The notes beneath the pieces were generated by a model. That model searched no databases, had not been told where the DNA came from, and was given only the letters and a program-made list of their open reading frames with translations. 51,529 nt of DNA from Protofrankia sp. CiT1. Its GTDB lineage: Bacteria > Actinomycetota > Actinomycetes > Frankiales > Frankiaceae. The stretch spans positions 1 through 51,529 of the forward strand of contig NZ_CAKJTL010000159.1 of assembly GCF_917627385.1 (NCBI RefSeq). Direction: 5' to 3'. The position numbers were made by a program, and so were the translations under genes. Shown here piece by piece: positions 1 through 8,454 of this stretch (the stretch's first letter is position 1; each line of letters begins with the position of its first letter).

Positions 1-449
1 CCCCTGACACGGTACAGACGCTGTCGAACCTGCTTGCCGTTGAGCACGCCGCCGTGTATGCCGCCGCCGCGGCCGGCGGTGAGCTGGCTCCACTACGGTC
101 AGCCGCGGAATCGACCCGCGTCCTCGCCGAGAACGCGTTCGCCGCCCATCGAGAGCTGCGCGACCGGCTGGTGGCCGAGATCCTCGACCGGGGCGGCACC
201 GCGCCACCGGCCCAGGCCGCCTACCAGCTGCCTGCGCTATCCGGTGACCTGGCCGGAGTGCTACTGCTGCTGGCCGGCATCGAGGACCGCTCGTCGGCCG
301 CGGCATACGACGCGATCGGCGAGCTGACCGGTGAGATGCGCGCGCTGGTGACCGATGCGCTGACGGGGATGGCCGTGCGCGGCCAGCAGGCTCGTGTCGC
401 GGCCGGCCAGCCGGTGGCCCAGGCCAGCCGGGCGCTACCCGGCGCGTGA
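1..449 (+). CDS. DUF4439 ferritin-like domain protein (5' end outside window)
   Basis: The reading frame is open from the first complete codon at base 3, so the gene begins upstream of the window. The visible part is about 148 residues, opens with TVQTLSNLLAVEHAAVYAAA and is alanine-rich and helical throughout. A helix with an E-H pair followed by long amphipathic helices is typical of the DUF4439 ferritin-like family, a four-helix bundle of unknown function common in actinobacteria. In mycobacteria a DUF4439 gene lies near rimP-nusA, which agrees with the synteny of the rest of this window. The last 15 bases overlap the convergent HAD gene. The family call comes from sequence pattern only; no metal-binding role is claimed. 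Confidence 0.7.
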   Translation, partial: PDTVQTLSNLLAVEHAAVYAAAAAGGELAPLRSAAESTRVLAENAFAAHRELRDRLVAEILDRGGTAPPAQAAYQLPALSGDLAGVLLLLAGIEDRSSAAAYDAIGELTGEMRALVTDALTGMAVRGQQARVAAGQPVAQASRALPGA

Positions 450-1253
450 GAACGGCCGGTGGAGCCCGGCCGCCCAACCGTCCAGGACACCGAGTAACCG
501 CCCGAGCCGCCCGATCACCGCGTCGGCCCCGGCCGCACCGCGCGATCCTCGCTCCCCCGGCCGAGGAGCCGCGCCGTCGGACAGCAGCACGGTCCGCATC
601 CCGACCGCGCGGGCCCCGGCTATGTCACTCGCTGGACGGTCGCCGACAAACACCGCCGTCCGAGGGTCGCGCACGCCGAGCGAGGCGAGCACGGCGCGGA
701 ACGCATCCGGGTGCGGCTTGGCGAAAGGCAGATCGTTGGTGTAGACCCGGGCGTCGATCAGGTCCAGCAGACCGTCCCGGGCAAGCCATCGTGAGTGCCA
801 CGCGCGGGGCCAGTGCGTGTTGGTCAACAAACCGATCCGCAGCCCGCGGGTACGCACAAGGTGCAACAGCAGCAGCGCGTCCGGGTCGCACACCGTGTGC
901 GGCGTCCAGGCGCACAGGTCATGCCGGCCAACCACCCGATGCACGGCGCTGGCCACGTCAAGCCCGACCGCCGTCGACGCCACGGCGAGCAGCTCGGTGA
1001 CCGTCCCGCTGCGGCCCGACCCGCCAGCTGTTGCCCACCACTGCTGTTCGGAGCCCGCCAGCGCCCGGGTCAGTTCCCGCACGCGGCCCGGGGCGAGGTC
1101 GTGCGCGACCAGCCGCCACAGGTCCAGCAGGTCCGCGTCGTGAAAAGGGGTCAGGGTGCCGCCCCAGTCGAAGACCACCGCCTCGACAGCCGGCACCGGC
1201 GCTGGCGGCGGAACCAGCGGAACCGATGAAACCGGACGAGCGCCGTTGGTCAC
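435..1253 (-). CDS. HAD-superfamily hydrolase
   Basis: This 272-residue protein has the four HAD phosphatase motifs in order: motif I VVFDWGGTLTPF near residue 29 (Asp nucleophile), motif II GLLTNTHW, motif III Lys in FAKPHPDAF, and motif IV VFVGDRPASDIAGARAVG. In motif I the second Asp of the usual DxDGT, which acts as general acid/base, is Gly (DWGGT); some HAD subgroups tolerate this. The GTG start at 1253 was chosen because it gives a GTGA overlap with the stop of the upstream Rrf2 gene. A longer frame runs to 1379 but lies inside that gene. The substrate cannot be read from the sequence. Operon position suggests a link to sulfur or nitrogen compound uptake, which is inference. Confidence 0.8.
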   Translation of the reverse strand: MTNGARPVSSVPLVPPPAPVPAVEAVVFDWGGTLTPFHDADLLDLWRLVAHDLAPGRVRELTRALAGSEQQWWATAGGSGRSGTVTELLAVASTAVGLDVASAVHRVVGRHDLCAWTPHTVCDPDALLLLHLVRTRGLRIGLLTNTHWPRAWHSRWLARDGLLDLIDARVYTNDLPFAKPHPDAFRAVLASLGVRDPRTAVFVGDRPASDIAGARAVGMRTVLLSDGAAPRPGERGSRGAAGADAVIGRLGRLLGVLDGWAAGLHRPFSRAG

Positions 1254-1705
1254 CGGGCGACCCAGGCGTCCTGGTCCTGGCTGAGTTCGCAGACGATGGA
1301 CGGCAGGTTCCCGCCGGCGACATCGGCCAGTGTGACCTCCTCCAGCACCCGCCGCAGGCTGACCCGTACCGCGATCCACACATCCTGGAGGTGCTTGGCC
1401 GCGCCCTCGTACGCCGCGTCCTCCGGCCGGCGGCCCCGTACGCTCGCCAGCGGGCCGTCGGTCGCTCGGATCACCATCGCGATGGTGATCTCACCCGCTG
1501 GCCGACAGAGCTGGTAACCACCGTCAGCGCCACGCCTGCTCGCCACCAAGCCGCTCCGGCGGAGATCGGTGAGGATGTTCTCCAGGAACCGCAGCGGCAG
1601 GTCCTGCGCGGTCGCCAGGCTCTCGCCCTTCACGAGCTCCCCGTCGGAAGCTGCCAGTGTCAGCAACGCGCGCAGGGCATAGTCAGCTCGTGCGGAGATC
1701 TGCAT
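1250..1705 (-). CDS. Rrf2-family transcriptional regulator
   Basis: A 151-residue winged-helix regulator beginning MQISARADYALRALLTLA, the typical Rrf2 N-terminus, with the recognition-helix region LRRSGLVASRRGADGGYQLC. IscR-type members bind an Fe-S cluster through three cysteines near residues 90-105. Here that stretch (VRGRRPEDAAYEGAAKH) has none, and the only cysteines are in QLCRPAG and SIVCELS, so it looks like the cluster-free CymR-type branch. It lies 98 bases downstream of the ABC importer genes on the same strand and is coupled to the HAD gene by a GTGA overlap. A role in controlling the importer (CymR regulates sulfur metabolism in Bacillus) is inferred from context. Confidence 0.85.
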   Translation of the reverse strand: MQISARADYALRALLTLAASDGELVKGESLATAQDLPLRFLENILTDLRRSGLVASRRGADGGYQLCRPAGEITIAMVIRATDGPLASVRGRRPEDAAYEGAAKHLQDVWIAVRVSLRRVLEEVTLADVAGGNLPSIVCELSQDQDAWVAR

Positions 1706-1803
1706 GTCTCCATCTTGCCGGCCATAGTCCTAGCGCGCTCCACATAGCTGGACCCCTCGGGGCCACCCCTCCTCCCTGCTGCCGAGACGGGTCCTGCCCT
1801 GCC

Positions 1804-2709
1804 TCAGCGTGACTGTTCGGGCAGGAGCCCCCGGCGGGCGCGCATCCGACGGTCCACGGCGTTGAACGCGGCGTCCACCAGAACTCCGATAATGAAGATT
1901 GTCAGCATGGATGCGATCACACCGGTCGCCTCCAGGAACTGACGGCTGTTCTCCAGATCCGAGCCGATGGACGGGTGGCCGGGCACGATGACCAGCAGCT
2001 CACCAGCCATCAGGCTCCGCCAGGCGAACGCCCAGCCCTGTTTCAGCCCAGCCACCACCGACGGCAGCGCCGCCGGTGCCACCACGAACCGGTAGAGCTT
2101 CAGGCCACGTGCGCCCATGGTGTGACCGGCTCTGGTCAGCAGCGGCGGAACATAGTCGATACCACTGATGACACCGTTGGCGACCGACGGTGCCGCACCG
2201 AGCACGACAACAAAGAGGATCGCTGATTCAGTGAGCCTGAACAGCAGGATCGCCAGCGGGAACCAGACGATCGAGGGCATGGTCTGCAACGCGGTGATGA
2301 ACGAGCCGACCGCGCTCCGCAGCAGCGTGAACCGGGACACGGCCAGCCCCACCGCCGCGCCGATCAGGACCGCCAACGCATACCCGACGAAGGCACGCTG
2401 CATGGTGCGGGCGAATGCCGACCAGAAGTCGGCGCTTGTGACCCGGCGCCCGAGCTCCGGCAACGCCTCATCCGGGCCGGGCAGTACGTAGGACGGTTTC
2501 CAGCCGCTCCAGACCAGGGCCTGCCACAACAACAGGAAAATCGCGACGGCTCCCAGCTTCGGCCAGGTCGCCGACCATATCCGCAAGGCGAGCGGGCGCC
2601 TGGGCGCCTGGCCGGTGTCAAGGGCGTCCAGACCAGCGAGGGCCACGTCGGTGGATGCGTTCCGGGAGACACGGAACACATCGGACTCGATGGTCGTCTC
2701 AGCGGCCAT
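1804..2709 (-). CDS. ABC transporter permease, sulfonate/nitrate/taurine (SsuC/TauC/NrtB) type
   Basis: A 301-residue inner-membrane permease with about six hydrophobic segments, the first being AVAIFLLLWQALVW near residue 55. The cytoplasmic EAA loop that docks with the ATPase is visible as AGHTMGARGLKLYRFVVAPA followed by LPSVVAGLKQGWAFAWRSLM, typical of the SsuC/TauC branch. It overlaps the upstream ATPase gene by 11 bases, so the two are probably translationally coupled. With the ATPase and lipoprotein it makes a complete importer. The substrate class (aliphatic sulfonates, taurine or nitrate) cannot be settled from sequence. Confidence 0.88.
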   Translation of the reverse strand: MAAETTIESDVFRVSRNASTDVALAGLDALDTGQAPRRPLALRIWSATWPKLGAVAIFLLLWQALVWSGWKPSYVLPGPDEALPELGRRVTSADFWSAFARTMQRAFVGYALAVLIGAAVGLAVSRFTLLRSAVGSFITALQTMPSIVWFPLAILLFRLTESAILFVVVLGAAPSVANGVISGIDYVPPLLTRAGHTMGARGLKLYRFVVAPAALPSVVAGLKQGWAFAWRSLMAGELLVIVPGHPSIGSDLENSRQFLEATGVIASMLTIFIIGVLVDAAFNAVDRRMRARRGLLPEQSR

Positions 2710-3460
2710 GGCGACTCACCTCCGCCCGCAGCCGAGCAGTGATCGTCACGGCCAGCGCCGCGACCTCCGGCGCGTCAATACGGCGGGGGCGGTCGATCCC
2801 GACGTCGAAGATCTCGGCCACCCGCCCCGGCCGGCTCGACAGCAGCACGATGCGGTCCCCCAGCCGCACTGCCTCCCGCACGTCATGGGTGACGAACAGG
2901 ACGGTGACTCCGGTCTCGCGCCAGATCCGCTCCAGCTCGTCATGCAACAGGTCCCGCGTCATCGCGTCGAGCGCGCCGAAGGGCTCGTCCATGCACAAGA
3001 CGTCGGCATCCTGGGCGAACGCCCTGGCCAGGCTGACCCGCTGGCGCATCCCGCCGGAAAGTTCGTGCGGACGCTTGTCCGCGAGACCCGCAAGGCGAAC
3101 CATGGCCAGCAGCTCCTCGACCCGGCTGGCGCGATCAGCCCGGGGAACGCCCCGGATCTTCATCGGGAGGGCGATGTTTCCCCCCGCGGTGAGCCAGGGC
3201 AGCAAGGCCGAATCCTGGAACATCAGACCGACCTTGCGCCCGCCGACGTCGACGCCGCCGGAACTGGGTCGGTCAATACCGGCGAGAATGCCCAGCAGGG
3301 TCGACTTACCGCAGCCGGAAGCGCCCAGCAGGCAGACAAACTCCCCCGGGCGGACGTTGAAGGAAACATTGTCAAGCGCCTGGACGCGGTGTGGGCCGGA
3401 CCCGAAGGCCCGGCTCACACCGTCGATCCGTACCGCGCTTGCGTCAATGACAGCGGTCAC
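2699..3460 (-). CDS. ABC transporter ATP-binding protein, SsuB/TauB type
   Basis: A 253-residue ATPase of the importer. Walker A is LLGASGCGKSTLL near residue 41, the Q-loop is GLMFQDSALLPW, the signature is ELSGGMRQRVSLARA, Walker B is VLCMDEPFGALD and the switch His is in FVTHDVREAV. FQDSALLPW is characteristic of the SsuB/TauB/NrtD group. It sits 37 bases downstream of the binding-protein gene and overlaps the permease gene by 11 bases. It powers uptake through the membrane partner encoded at 1804-2709. Confidence 0.92.
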   Translation of the reverse strand: MTAVIDASAVRIDGVSRAFGSGPHRVQALDNVSFNVRPGEFVCLLGASGCGKSTLLGILAGIDRPSSGGVDVGGRKVGLMFQDSALLPWLTAGGNIALPMKIRGVPRADRASRVEELLAMVRLAGLADKRPHELSGGMRQRVSLARAFAQDADVLCMDEPFGALDAMTRDLLHDELERIWRETGVTVLFVTHDVREAVRLGDRIVLLSSRPGRVAEIFDVGIDRPRRIDAPEVAALAVTITARLRAEVSRHGR

Positions 3461-3497
3461 GGAATCTTCTCCCCCTGTTACCCAACCGGATCTACTT

Positions 3498-4571
3498 CTA
3501 CTTCGACGCCACCGAATCCTTGCCCTGCGTTTTCAACAGGGCATTCAGAGTAGTCAGATCGAAAATTCCGTCCAGGTTGGCCTTGGTCGTCAGGCCCAGC
3601 TCCTGTGCATGATCGGCCGAAGTGACAAGCGATGACGCGACCGGGTCGGGCGTGAATGTCAGCCGCTGCCATGCCGGCGCGATCACGGTATCCGCCAACG
3701 GCTTGCCGGAAAGTTTCGCCAGCCCTTGATTGGTGACCTGCTGGCCCTTGGCCGGGTCCGCGCCCAGCGCGTCGATCGAGGCGACGTTCGCCGCCACCAA
3801 GCGCCTGACGATCTCGGGGTGGCTCTGCGCGTAATCGGTGCGCACAACCAGCAAGGTGGTGACGAACTTGCCGTCAGGCCACTGCGAGGCCTCGTCCACC
3901 AGCAGTTTGCCGCCATCGGCGACCATCCTGGACAAGGTGGGCTCGGGTACCCAGGCCCCGTCTATGGCGCCTGACTTGAAGGCATCCACCGTCACCGCGT
4001 TATCCTGCGGGCGGATCTGGACGTCGCCGCCGCCGTTCTTGTCGGTGGCCAGGCCGTGCTGCTTGAGGTAGTACCGCAGCGCCACATCCTGGGTGTTGGC
4101 CAGACCCGGGCTGGCGATGACCTTACCGCGCAGCTGGTCGACCGAGGTGATGCCGCTCTTCACCACCAGGCCAGCCCCGCCGGAGGTCGCACCCGAGATG
4201 ATGCGCAGCGCCGCGCCCTTGGATTTGACGAAGGTGTTGACCGCGGGATTGGGCCCGATGTATCCAGCGTCAAGCGCACCGGAGAGGATCGCCTCGGCCT
4301 CCTGGGTGCCCGAATTGAACGTCGAGGTCTCAATCTTCACTCCCGCGCCGAGCTTGGCGGCGAAGATTCCCTGATCAAGACCGTAGATAGCGGCTGCGTG
4401 AGTGAGGTTCGGAAAGTAACCGAGCCGCAGCGTTCCCGTCGGAGCGGCAGCCGAGCTCGCTGTCGCCACGCTGGCGTCGTTCCCCCCACTCGAGCAGGCC
4501 GTTGCCGCCAACGCCAGCGCGCCGGCCGCGAGCAGTGGCGTGATTCGACGCCACAGCCTCCTCGATGACAT
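3498..4571 (-). CDS. Substrate-binding lipoprotein of SsuA/TauA/NMT1 type
   Basis: A 357-residue extracytoplasmic binding protein. It begins with a positively charged signal peptide and a lipobox, LALAATACSSGG, with Cys26 as the expected lipidated residue. The mature part has the NMT1/SsuA fold signature TLRLGYFPNLTHAAAIYGLD, then ALDAGYIGPNPAVNTF, GGAGLVVKSGITSVDQLRGK and DGAWVPEPTLSRM. It is the first gene of the minus-strand importer operon (binding protein, ATPase, permease, then Rrf2 and HAD). The 145 bases upstream hold the likely promoter; an imperfect inverted repeat around CCGATCGAACTAGTCGG (4629-4645) is a candidate operator, but that is speculative. Confidence 0.9.
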   Translation of the reverse strand: MSSRRLWRRITPLLAAGALALAATACSSGGNDASVATASSAAAPTGTLRLGYFPNLTHAAAIYGLDQGIFAAKLGAGVKIETSTFNSGTQEAEAILSGALDAGYIGPNPAVNTFVKSKGAALRIISGATSGGAGLVVKSGITSVDQLRGKVIASPGLANTQDVALRYYLKQHGLATDKNGGGDVQIRPQDNAVTVDAFKSGAIDGAWVPEPTLSRMVADGGKLLVDEASQWPDGKFVTTLLVVRTDYAQSHPEIVRRLVAANVASIDALGADPAKGQQVTNQGLAKLSGKPLADTVIAPAWQRLTFTPDPVASSLVTSADHAQELGLTTKANLDGIFDLTTLNALLKTQGKDSVASK

Positions 4572-4716
4572 CAGTCTTCCCCCATATGTGCTGTCTCACG
4601 GCAAGGGCGCCTCACGACGCCATGCAAACCGATCGAACTAGTCGGAAAACTGAGCATGCCAGAGGAAGGGCCACCACGCCAGACCCAGGAGCAGGTCAAA
4701 AGGCGCCGATGACAGC

Positions 4717-5574
4717 TCAGAACAGGATCGACGCGAAGGTCCCGACCCGGTGGAAACCGATCCGTTCATAAGCTCGGCGCGCAGCGTGATTGAACTCGTT
4801 GACATAGAGGCTGACCACGGGCGCGAGGGTAGCCTGAGCGATCGCCACCACGCTCGCGGTGCCTGCTGCCCCGAGCCCTCTGCCCCGTAGCTCAGGAGCC
4901 ACCCACACGCCCTGAATCTGGCAGACGTCTCCAGCCACCGCGCCGATCTCGGCCTTGAACACGACCCGTCCGTCTTCGATGCGGGCAAAGGAACGGCGCC
5001 GGCTGACAAACTCGGCGACCCTGGCCCGGTAGAGCGCCCCGCCGTCGACAAGTACCGGAGACACGCCGATCTCCTCGGTGAACATCGCCACGCACGCCGG
5101 CAGCAGGAGATCCAGCTCGTCAGGACGGACAGGGCGCACGGCGGGGTCAGGAGCCACCGCGGGGGATTCGGAGATCACCAACAGTGGCTGGTCCGCCCGG
5201 ACCTCACGGGCTGGTCCCCAGGCCGGTTCCAGGTACCGCCACATGAGCTGGACCGCATCCGCCACGCCGACGATCGAGGAACATCGACGGCCCTGACGGC
5301 GAGCCCGGTCGGCAAACGCCTTCGCCGAAGCCGGACCCGCCGCGACAGGCCAGAGGTTCGCGCCTGAGTAACACACCGCGGTCAAGCGGCCGTCCACCAC
5401 ATGGCCCCACATCTGCGCGCCCAACCGCCAGGGGGCGAGCCCGCATGTCTCCACCCGGGAGGCGACGAAGACGTCCGCGACCGGGTTACGCGCGAGCACC
5501 TCCCGTACCGCGGGCAGGTCGTGATCGTCGAGTAGACGGGTGGGAGCGGAGCGCAGCGGAAGGCCCATGATCAC
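4717..5574 (-). CDS. Two-domain GNAT acetyltransferase (DUF4081 + GNAT)
   Basis: A 285-residue protein with an N-terminal DUF4081-like region (about residues 8-115, including the LWPVAAGPASAKAFAD stretch) and a C-terminal GNAT domain. The acetyl-CoA motif A is VWVAPELRGRGLGAAGTASV, followed by LYVNEFNHAARRAYERIGFH, the usual motif B. It lies 12 bases downstream of ispG on the same strand. An orthologue next to gcpE/ispG is conserved in mycobacteria. The GTG at 5574 and the ATG at 5568 are both possible starts and neither has a strong ribosome-binding site. The acceptor substrate is unknown. Confidence 0.85.
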   Translation of the reverse strand: MIMGLPLRSAPTRLLDDHDLPAVREVLARNPVADVFVASRVETCGLAPWRLGAQMWGHVVDGRLTAVCYSGANLWPVAAGPASAKAFADRARRQGRRCSSIVGVADAVQLMWRYLEPAWGPAREVRADQPLLVISESPAVAPDPAVRPVRPDELDLLLPACVAMFTEEIGVSPVLVDGGALYRARVAEFVSRRRSFARIEDGRVVFKAEIGAVAGDVCQIQGVWVAPELRGRGLGAAGTASVVAIAQATLAPVVSLYVNEFNHAARRAYERIGFHRVGTFASILF

Positions 5575-5586
5575 AATCGCCGGGAA

Positions 5587-6741
5587 CTACCCGACCGACA
5601 CCGAAGGCTCGCCGGATGCCGCCCCATCAGCCTCCATCTGCTCGGCCAGCCGCATGGCTTCCTCGATCAGAGTCTCGACGATCTGCGCCTCAGCAACGGT
5701 CTTGACAACCTTGCCCCGGACAAAAATCTGACCCTTGCCGTTACCCGAGGCCACGCCGAGATCAGCCTCACGGGCCTCACCCGGTCCGTTCACCACGCAG
5801 CCCATGACGGCGACCCGAAGCGGCACCGTCATTCCCTCCAGTCCGGCGGTGACCTCTTCCGCCAGTTTGTAGACGTCGACCTGCGCCCGGCCGCAGGACG
5901 GGCACGAAACAATCTCCAAGCTGCGCTGACGCAGCCCCAGGGACGCAAGGATCCCGATGCCGACCTTGACCTCCTCAACGGGAGGCGCGGACAGCGACAC
6001 CCGCAGCGTGTCACCGATGCCCTCCGCGAGCAACGCGCCAAAGGCCACCGCCGACTTGATGGTGCCCTGGAAGGCCGGCCCAGCCTCGGTGACCCCCAGA
6101 TGCAACGGGTAGTCACAACGTTGCGCAAGCAACCGGTACGCCTGGATCATCACAACTGGATCATGGTGCTTGACGGAAATCTTGATATCGGTGAAACCGT
6201 GCTCCTCGAACAGGGAGCACTCCCACAGCGCCGACTCCACCAGCGCCTCCGGGGTCGCCCGGCCGTACTTGGCCAGCAGACGCTTGTCCAACGAGCCCGC
6301 GTTCACGCCGATCCGGATAGGCGTGGCCGCGGCGGAAGCGGCGCGAGCGATCTCCCCGACCTTGTCGTCGAATGTCTTGATGTTGCCGGGGTTGACCCGG
6401 ACCGCCGCGCAACCCGCATCGATCGCGGCGAAAACGTACTTCGGCTGGAAGTGGATGTCCGCGATCACCGGGATCGGCGACTTCTTCGCGATGGCGGCCA
6501 GCGCGTCGGCATCGTCCTGGCTGGGGACAGCCACCCGCACGATCTGACAGCCGGCCGCGGTCAGCTGCGCGATCTGCTGCAACGTGGAGTTGACGTCGGA
6601 CGTGAGCGTCGTGGTCATGGACTGGACGGAGACCGGCGCGTCCCCACCGACCGGCACGCTGCCGACCTGGATCTGCTTGCTACGACGCCGGGTGACGAGC
6701 GGGATGGCCGGCGCTTCGGGCATGCCGAGAGTTATTGTCAC
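5587..6741 (-). CDS. ispG: 4-hydroxy-3-methylbut-2-enyl diphosphate synthase
   Basis: IspG/GcpE converts 2-C-methyl-D-erythritol 2,4-cyclodiphosphate to HMBPP in the MEP isoprenoid pathway, using a 4Fe-4S cluster. The 384-residue product has the N-terminal TIM-barrel motifs [17 protein letters not shown] and [13 protein letters not shown]. The C-terminal cluster site is SCPSCGR plus a third Cys in [10 protein letters not shown]. The GTG at 6741 was chosen because GAGGAC lies 7 bases upstream and the length matches the family; a longer frame to 6852 has no support. It lies downstream of rip1 and dxr on the same strand, separated from rip1 by a repeat-filled gap. Confidence 0.96.
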   Translation of the reverse strand: MTITLGMPEAPAIPLVTRRRSKQIQVGSVPVGGDAPVSVQSMTTTLTSDVNSTLQQIAQLTAAGCQIVRVAVPSQDDADALAAIAKKSPIPVIADIHFQPKYVFAAIDAGCAAVRVNPGNIKTFDDKVGEIARAASAAATPIRIGVNAGSLDKRLLAKYGRATPEALVESALWECSLFEEHGFTDIKISVKHHDPVVMIQAYRLLAQRCDYPLHLGVTEAGPAFQGTIKSAVAFGALLAEGIGDTLRVSLSAPPVEEVKVGIGILASLGLRQRSLEIVSCPSCGRAQVDVYKLAEEVTAGLEGMTVPLRVAVMGCVVNGPGEAREADLGVASGNGKGQIFVRGKVVKTVAEAQIVETLIEEAMRLAEQMEADGAASGEPSVSVG

Positions 6742-7046
6742 GATGTCCTCACTGGCGTGTCGATGCTCGGAAGCTGGATGGAAGCTGGACGGAAGGTCAT
6801 GCGGTACTGGCCAACGCCGGAGGACGCGGTGTCGCTGACAGCAGGCCACCATCTAGGCCCTCGGCACCGCCGGGCGCAAAAATATGATCACATACTCCTC
6901 AACCACCAGAGACTCTTGGGAACCACCGGGCGCGCGAAAAAAATTATGATCGCACGCTCTTTGGCCACCAACTCCTCCTTCGCCGTACGGGACCCGCTGT
7001 CCGCGTGTCGCGCGGGCACGCAACCGCCCGGCGCAACAGGCGCCAA
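6742..7046. other. Intergenic region upstream of ispG with paired AT-rich direct repeats
   Basis: This stretch between the ispG start and the MITE-like element at 7047-7206 holds no convincing gene. It has two imperfect direct repeats of about 35 bases, 6866-6897 and 6922-6959. Each has CCGGGCGC followed by an A-rich run, then ATGATC and a CA..CTC end. Such A-tracts stand out in this GC-rich genome. On the minus strand, the direction of ispG, they read as two T-tracts (five and seven T) without an obvious preceding stem. They could be promoter UP-like sequence, weak terminators or the remnant of another element. Confidence 0.5.
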
Positions 7047-7206
7047 GGCCTGTCCGATGGATATCGGTCGATGCGGGTGGTGATCCAGCAGGTGGTCCGC
7101 AAGGCGGAGGAGGAGCCGATAGTGGTGTTCTACCGGTGACGACGACAACGCGGTGGGGCGCCTGCTGAGCATCGATCCGCGCGATCGAAGATCCATCAGA
7201 CAGGCC
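7047..7206 (+). mobile_element. MITE-like element, family 1 copy A (degenerate, 160 bp)
   Basis: Terminal inverted repeats are GGCCTGTCCGATGGA (7047-7061) and TCCATCAGACAGGCC (7192-7206), matching at 14 of 15 positions. The inside aligns with copies B (15537-15777) and C (24453-24653): GATCCAG, CCGCAAGGCGGAG, a hairpin (arms 7115-7122 and 7130-7137, loop TGGTGTT) and GACGACAAC. It lacks about 40 bases present in the other copies and has one mismatch in the stem, so it looks decayed. The right end abuts the rip1 stop codon at 7207-7209. No transposase is encoded, so movement would need an enzyme made elsewhere. Confidence 0.72.
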
Positions 7207-8400
7207 CTAGTTGAAACTGATCGGATTGACAATGTCGGCGGACAGAATGAGCAAGCTCAGGACAACGAAGAACGCGACCATGGCGTATGCCGCGGGCAGA
7301 AGTTTCACGAGGTCGACCCGTTTCACCGGCCCCCGGTAACCGGTCAGCCGGCGCGCCCCGTGCCGCGCCTGCTCGAAGCCGAGAACCGCCAGGTGTCCGC
7401 CGTCCAGCGGGAACAGCGGTAGCAGGTTGAACAGGCCGACCGCCAGGTTGACCCCGGCCACCAGCACGAGGAAGTCACCTATCCGCTGGCCGACGGAAAC
7501 GTCCTGCGCCGACAGCAGTTCACCGCCGGCCCGTGCCGCGCCGACCACGCCGACCAGACCGTTTGCGTTCCGGTCCTTGCCGAAGAGGTTCGTGAGGTCA
7601 CCCAGCCGGTGGACCAACGTGTCGTACATCCCGGTGACGCCACCGCCGAGGATGCGCGCGGTTCTCGGGATGGCCGAAATCGGGTTGTAACGCACAACGT
7701 CGACGCCCTGCGCAATGCCGATTGCCCCGACCTGATCATTGCCCGCCAGCCCGGTCTGACGGTCACGACGGACCGAGACCAGCTCGGGCCGTAGTGTGAG
7801 GATCTGACCGCCCCGGTCGACAACGAGGGTCGCGAACCCCGGACCATGATCACGAATGAGGCGGGTGAACTGCGCCCAGTCCCGGATCGGCGTCCCGTCG
7901 AAGCTCACGACCCGATCGCCGACGCGCACACCAGCCAGCTCGGCTGGCCCTACCGACGCCTGCGGGGCACACGGGCCACTCACTGGCACGCAGACCGTCC
8001 GGCCGACCTTGTTATCGCTGGGACGCATGGTCCCGAGCAGCAGCAGCACACTGTAGATCAGCACAATGGCGATGACGAAGTGCATGAACGACCCCGCCGC
8101 CAACACCACCGCCCGCTGGCGTGCTGGCCGGCTGTGGAAAGCCCGATCGGCGTCAGCCGGATCAATCTCCTCGAGTGGGGTCATCCCTTCGATCTTGACG
8201 AATCCCCCGGCCGGAAGCGCCTTGATCCCATACTCGGTCTCACCCCGAGTACGGGACCACAGCGTCGGGCCGAACCCGACGAAGAACTTCGATGCCTTCA
8301 TGCCGTAGTGACGAGCCGTCACAAAGTGGCCGGCTTCATGGAGAACGATGGAGACGATCAGGGCCAAGGCAAACGCGACGATACCAATCGCGTTGGTCAT
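7207..8400 (-). CDS. Site-2 intramembrane metalloprotease (Rip1/RseP/MucP type)
   Basis: A 397-residue zinc protease that cleaves membrane-anchored anti-sigma factors and other substrates. The active-site HExxH is SIVLHEAGHFVTARHYG at residue 21 in the first membrane helix. A PDZ domain follows (about residues 135-215, GVRVGDRVVSFDGTPI), and the third zinc ligand is in LFNLLPLFPLDGGHLAV. A further membrane helix closes the protein. It lies between dxr and ispG, the conserved actinobacterial order seen for Mycobacterium tuberculosis Rip1. The TAG stop directly abuts the inverted-repeat end of a MITE-like element, so the last codons may have been set by that insertion. Confidence 0.93.
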   Translation of the reverse strand: MTNAIGIVAFALALIVSIVLHEAGHFVTARHYGMKASKFFVGFGPTLWSRTRGETEYGIKALPAGGFVKIEGMTPLEEIDPADADRAFHSRPARQRAVVLAAGSFMHFVIAIVLIYSVLLLLGTMRPSDNKVGRTVCVPVSGPCAPQASVGPAELAGVRVGDRVVSFDGTPIRDWAQFTRLIRDHGPGFATLVVDRGGQILTLRPELVSVRRDRQTGLAGNDQVGAIGIAQGVDVVRYNPISAIPRTARILGGGVTGMYDTLVHRLGDLTNLFGKDRNANGLVGVVGAARAGGELLSAQDVSVGQRIGDFLVLVAGVNLAVGLFNLLPLFPLDGGHLAVLGFEQARHGARRLTGYRGPVKRVDLVKLLPAAYAMVAFFVVLSLLILSADIVNPISFN

Positions 8401-8454
8401 GGTGCGATCACACCCCGATCACAGCGCTGGAGAATCTCGCGTTGTACCTCAGTG

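Noticed and set aside
6100-7083. 327-codon plus-strand frame
   Set aside because: It is antisense to ispG and runs into the MITE-like element; no motif.
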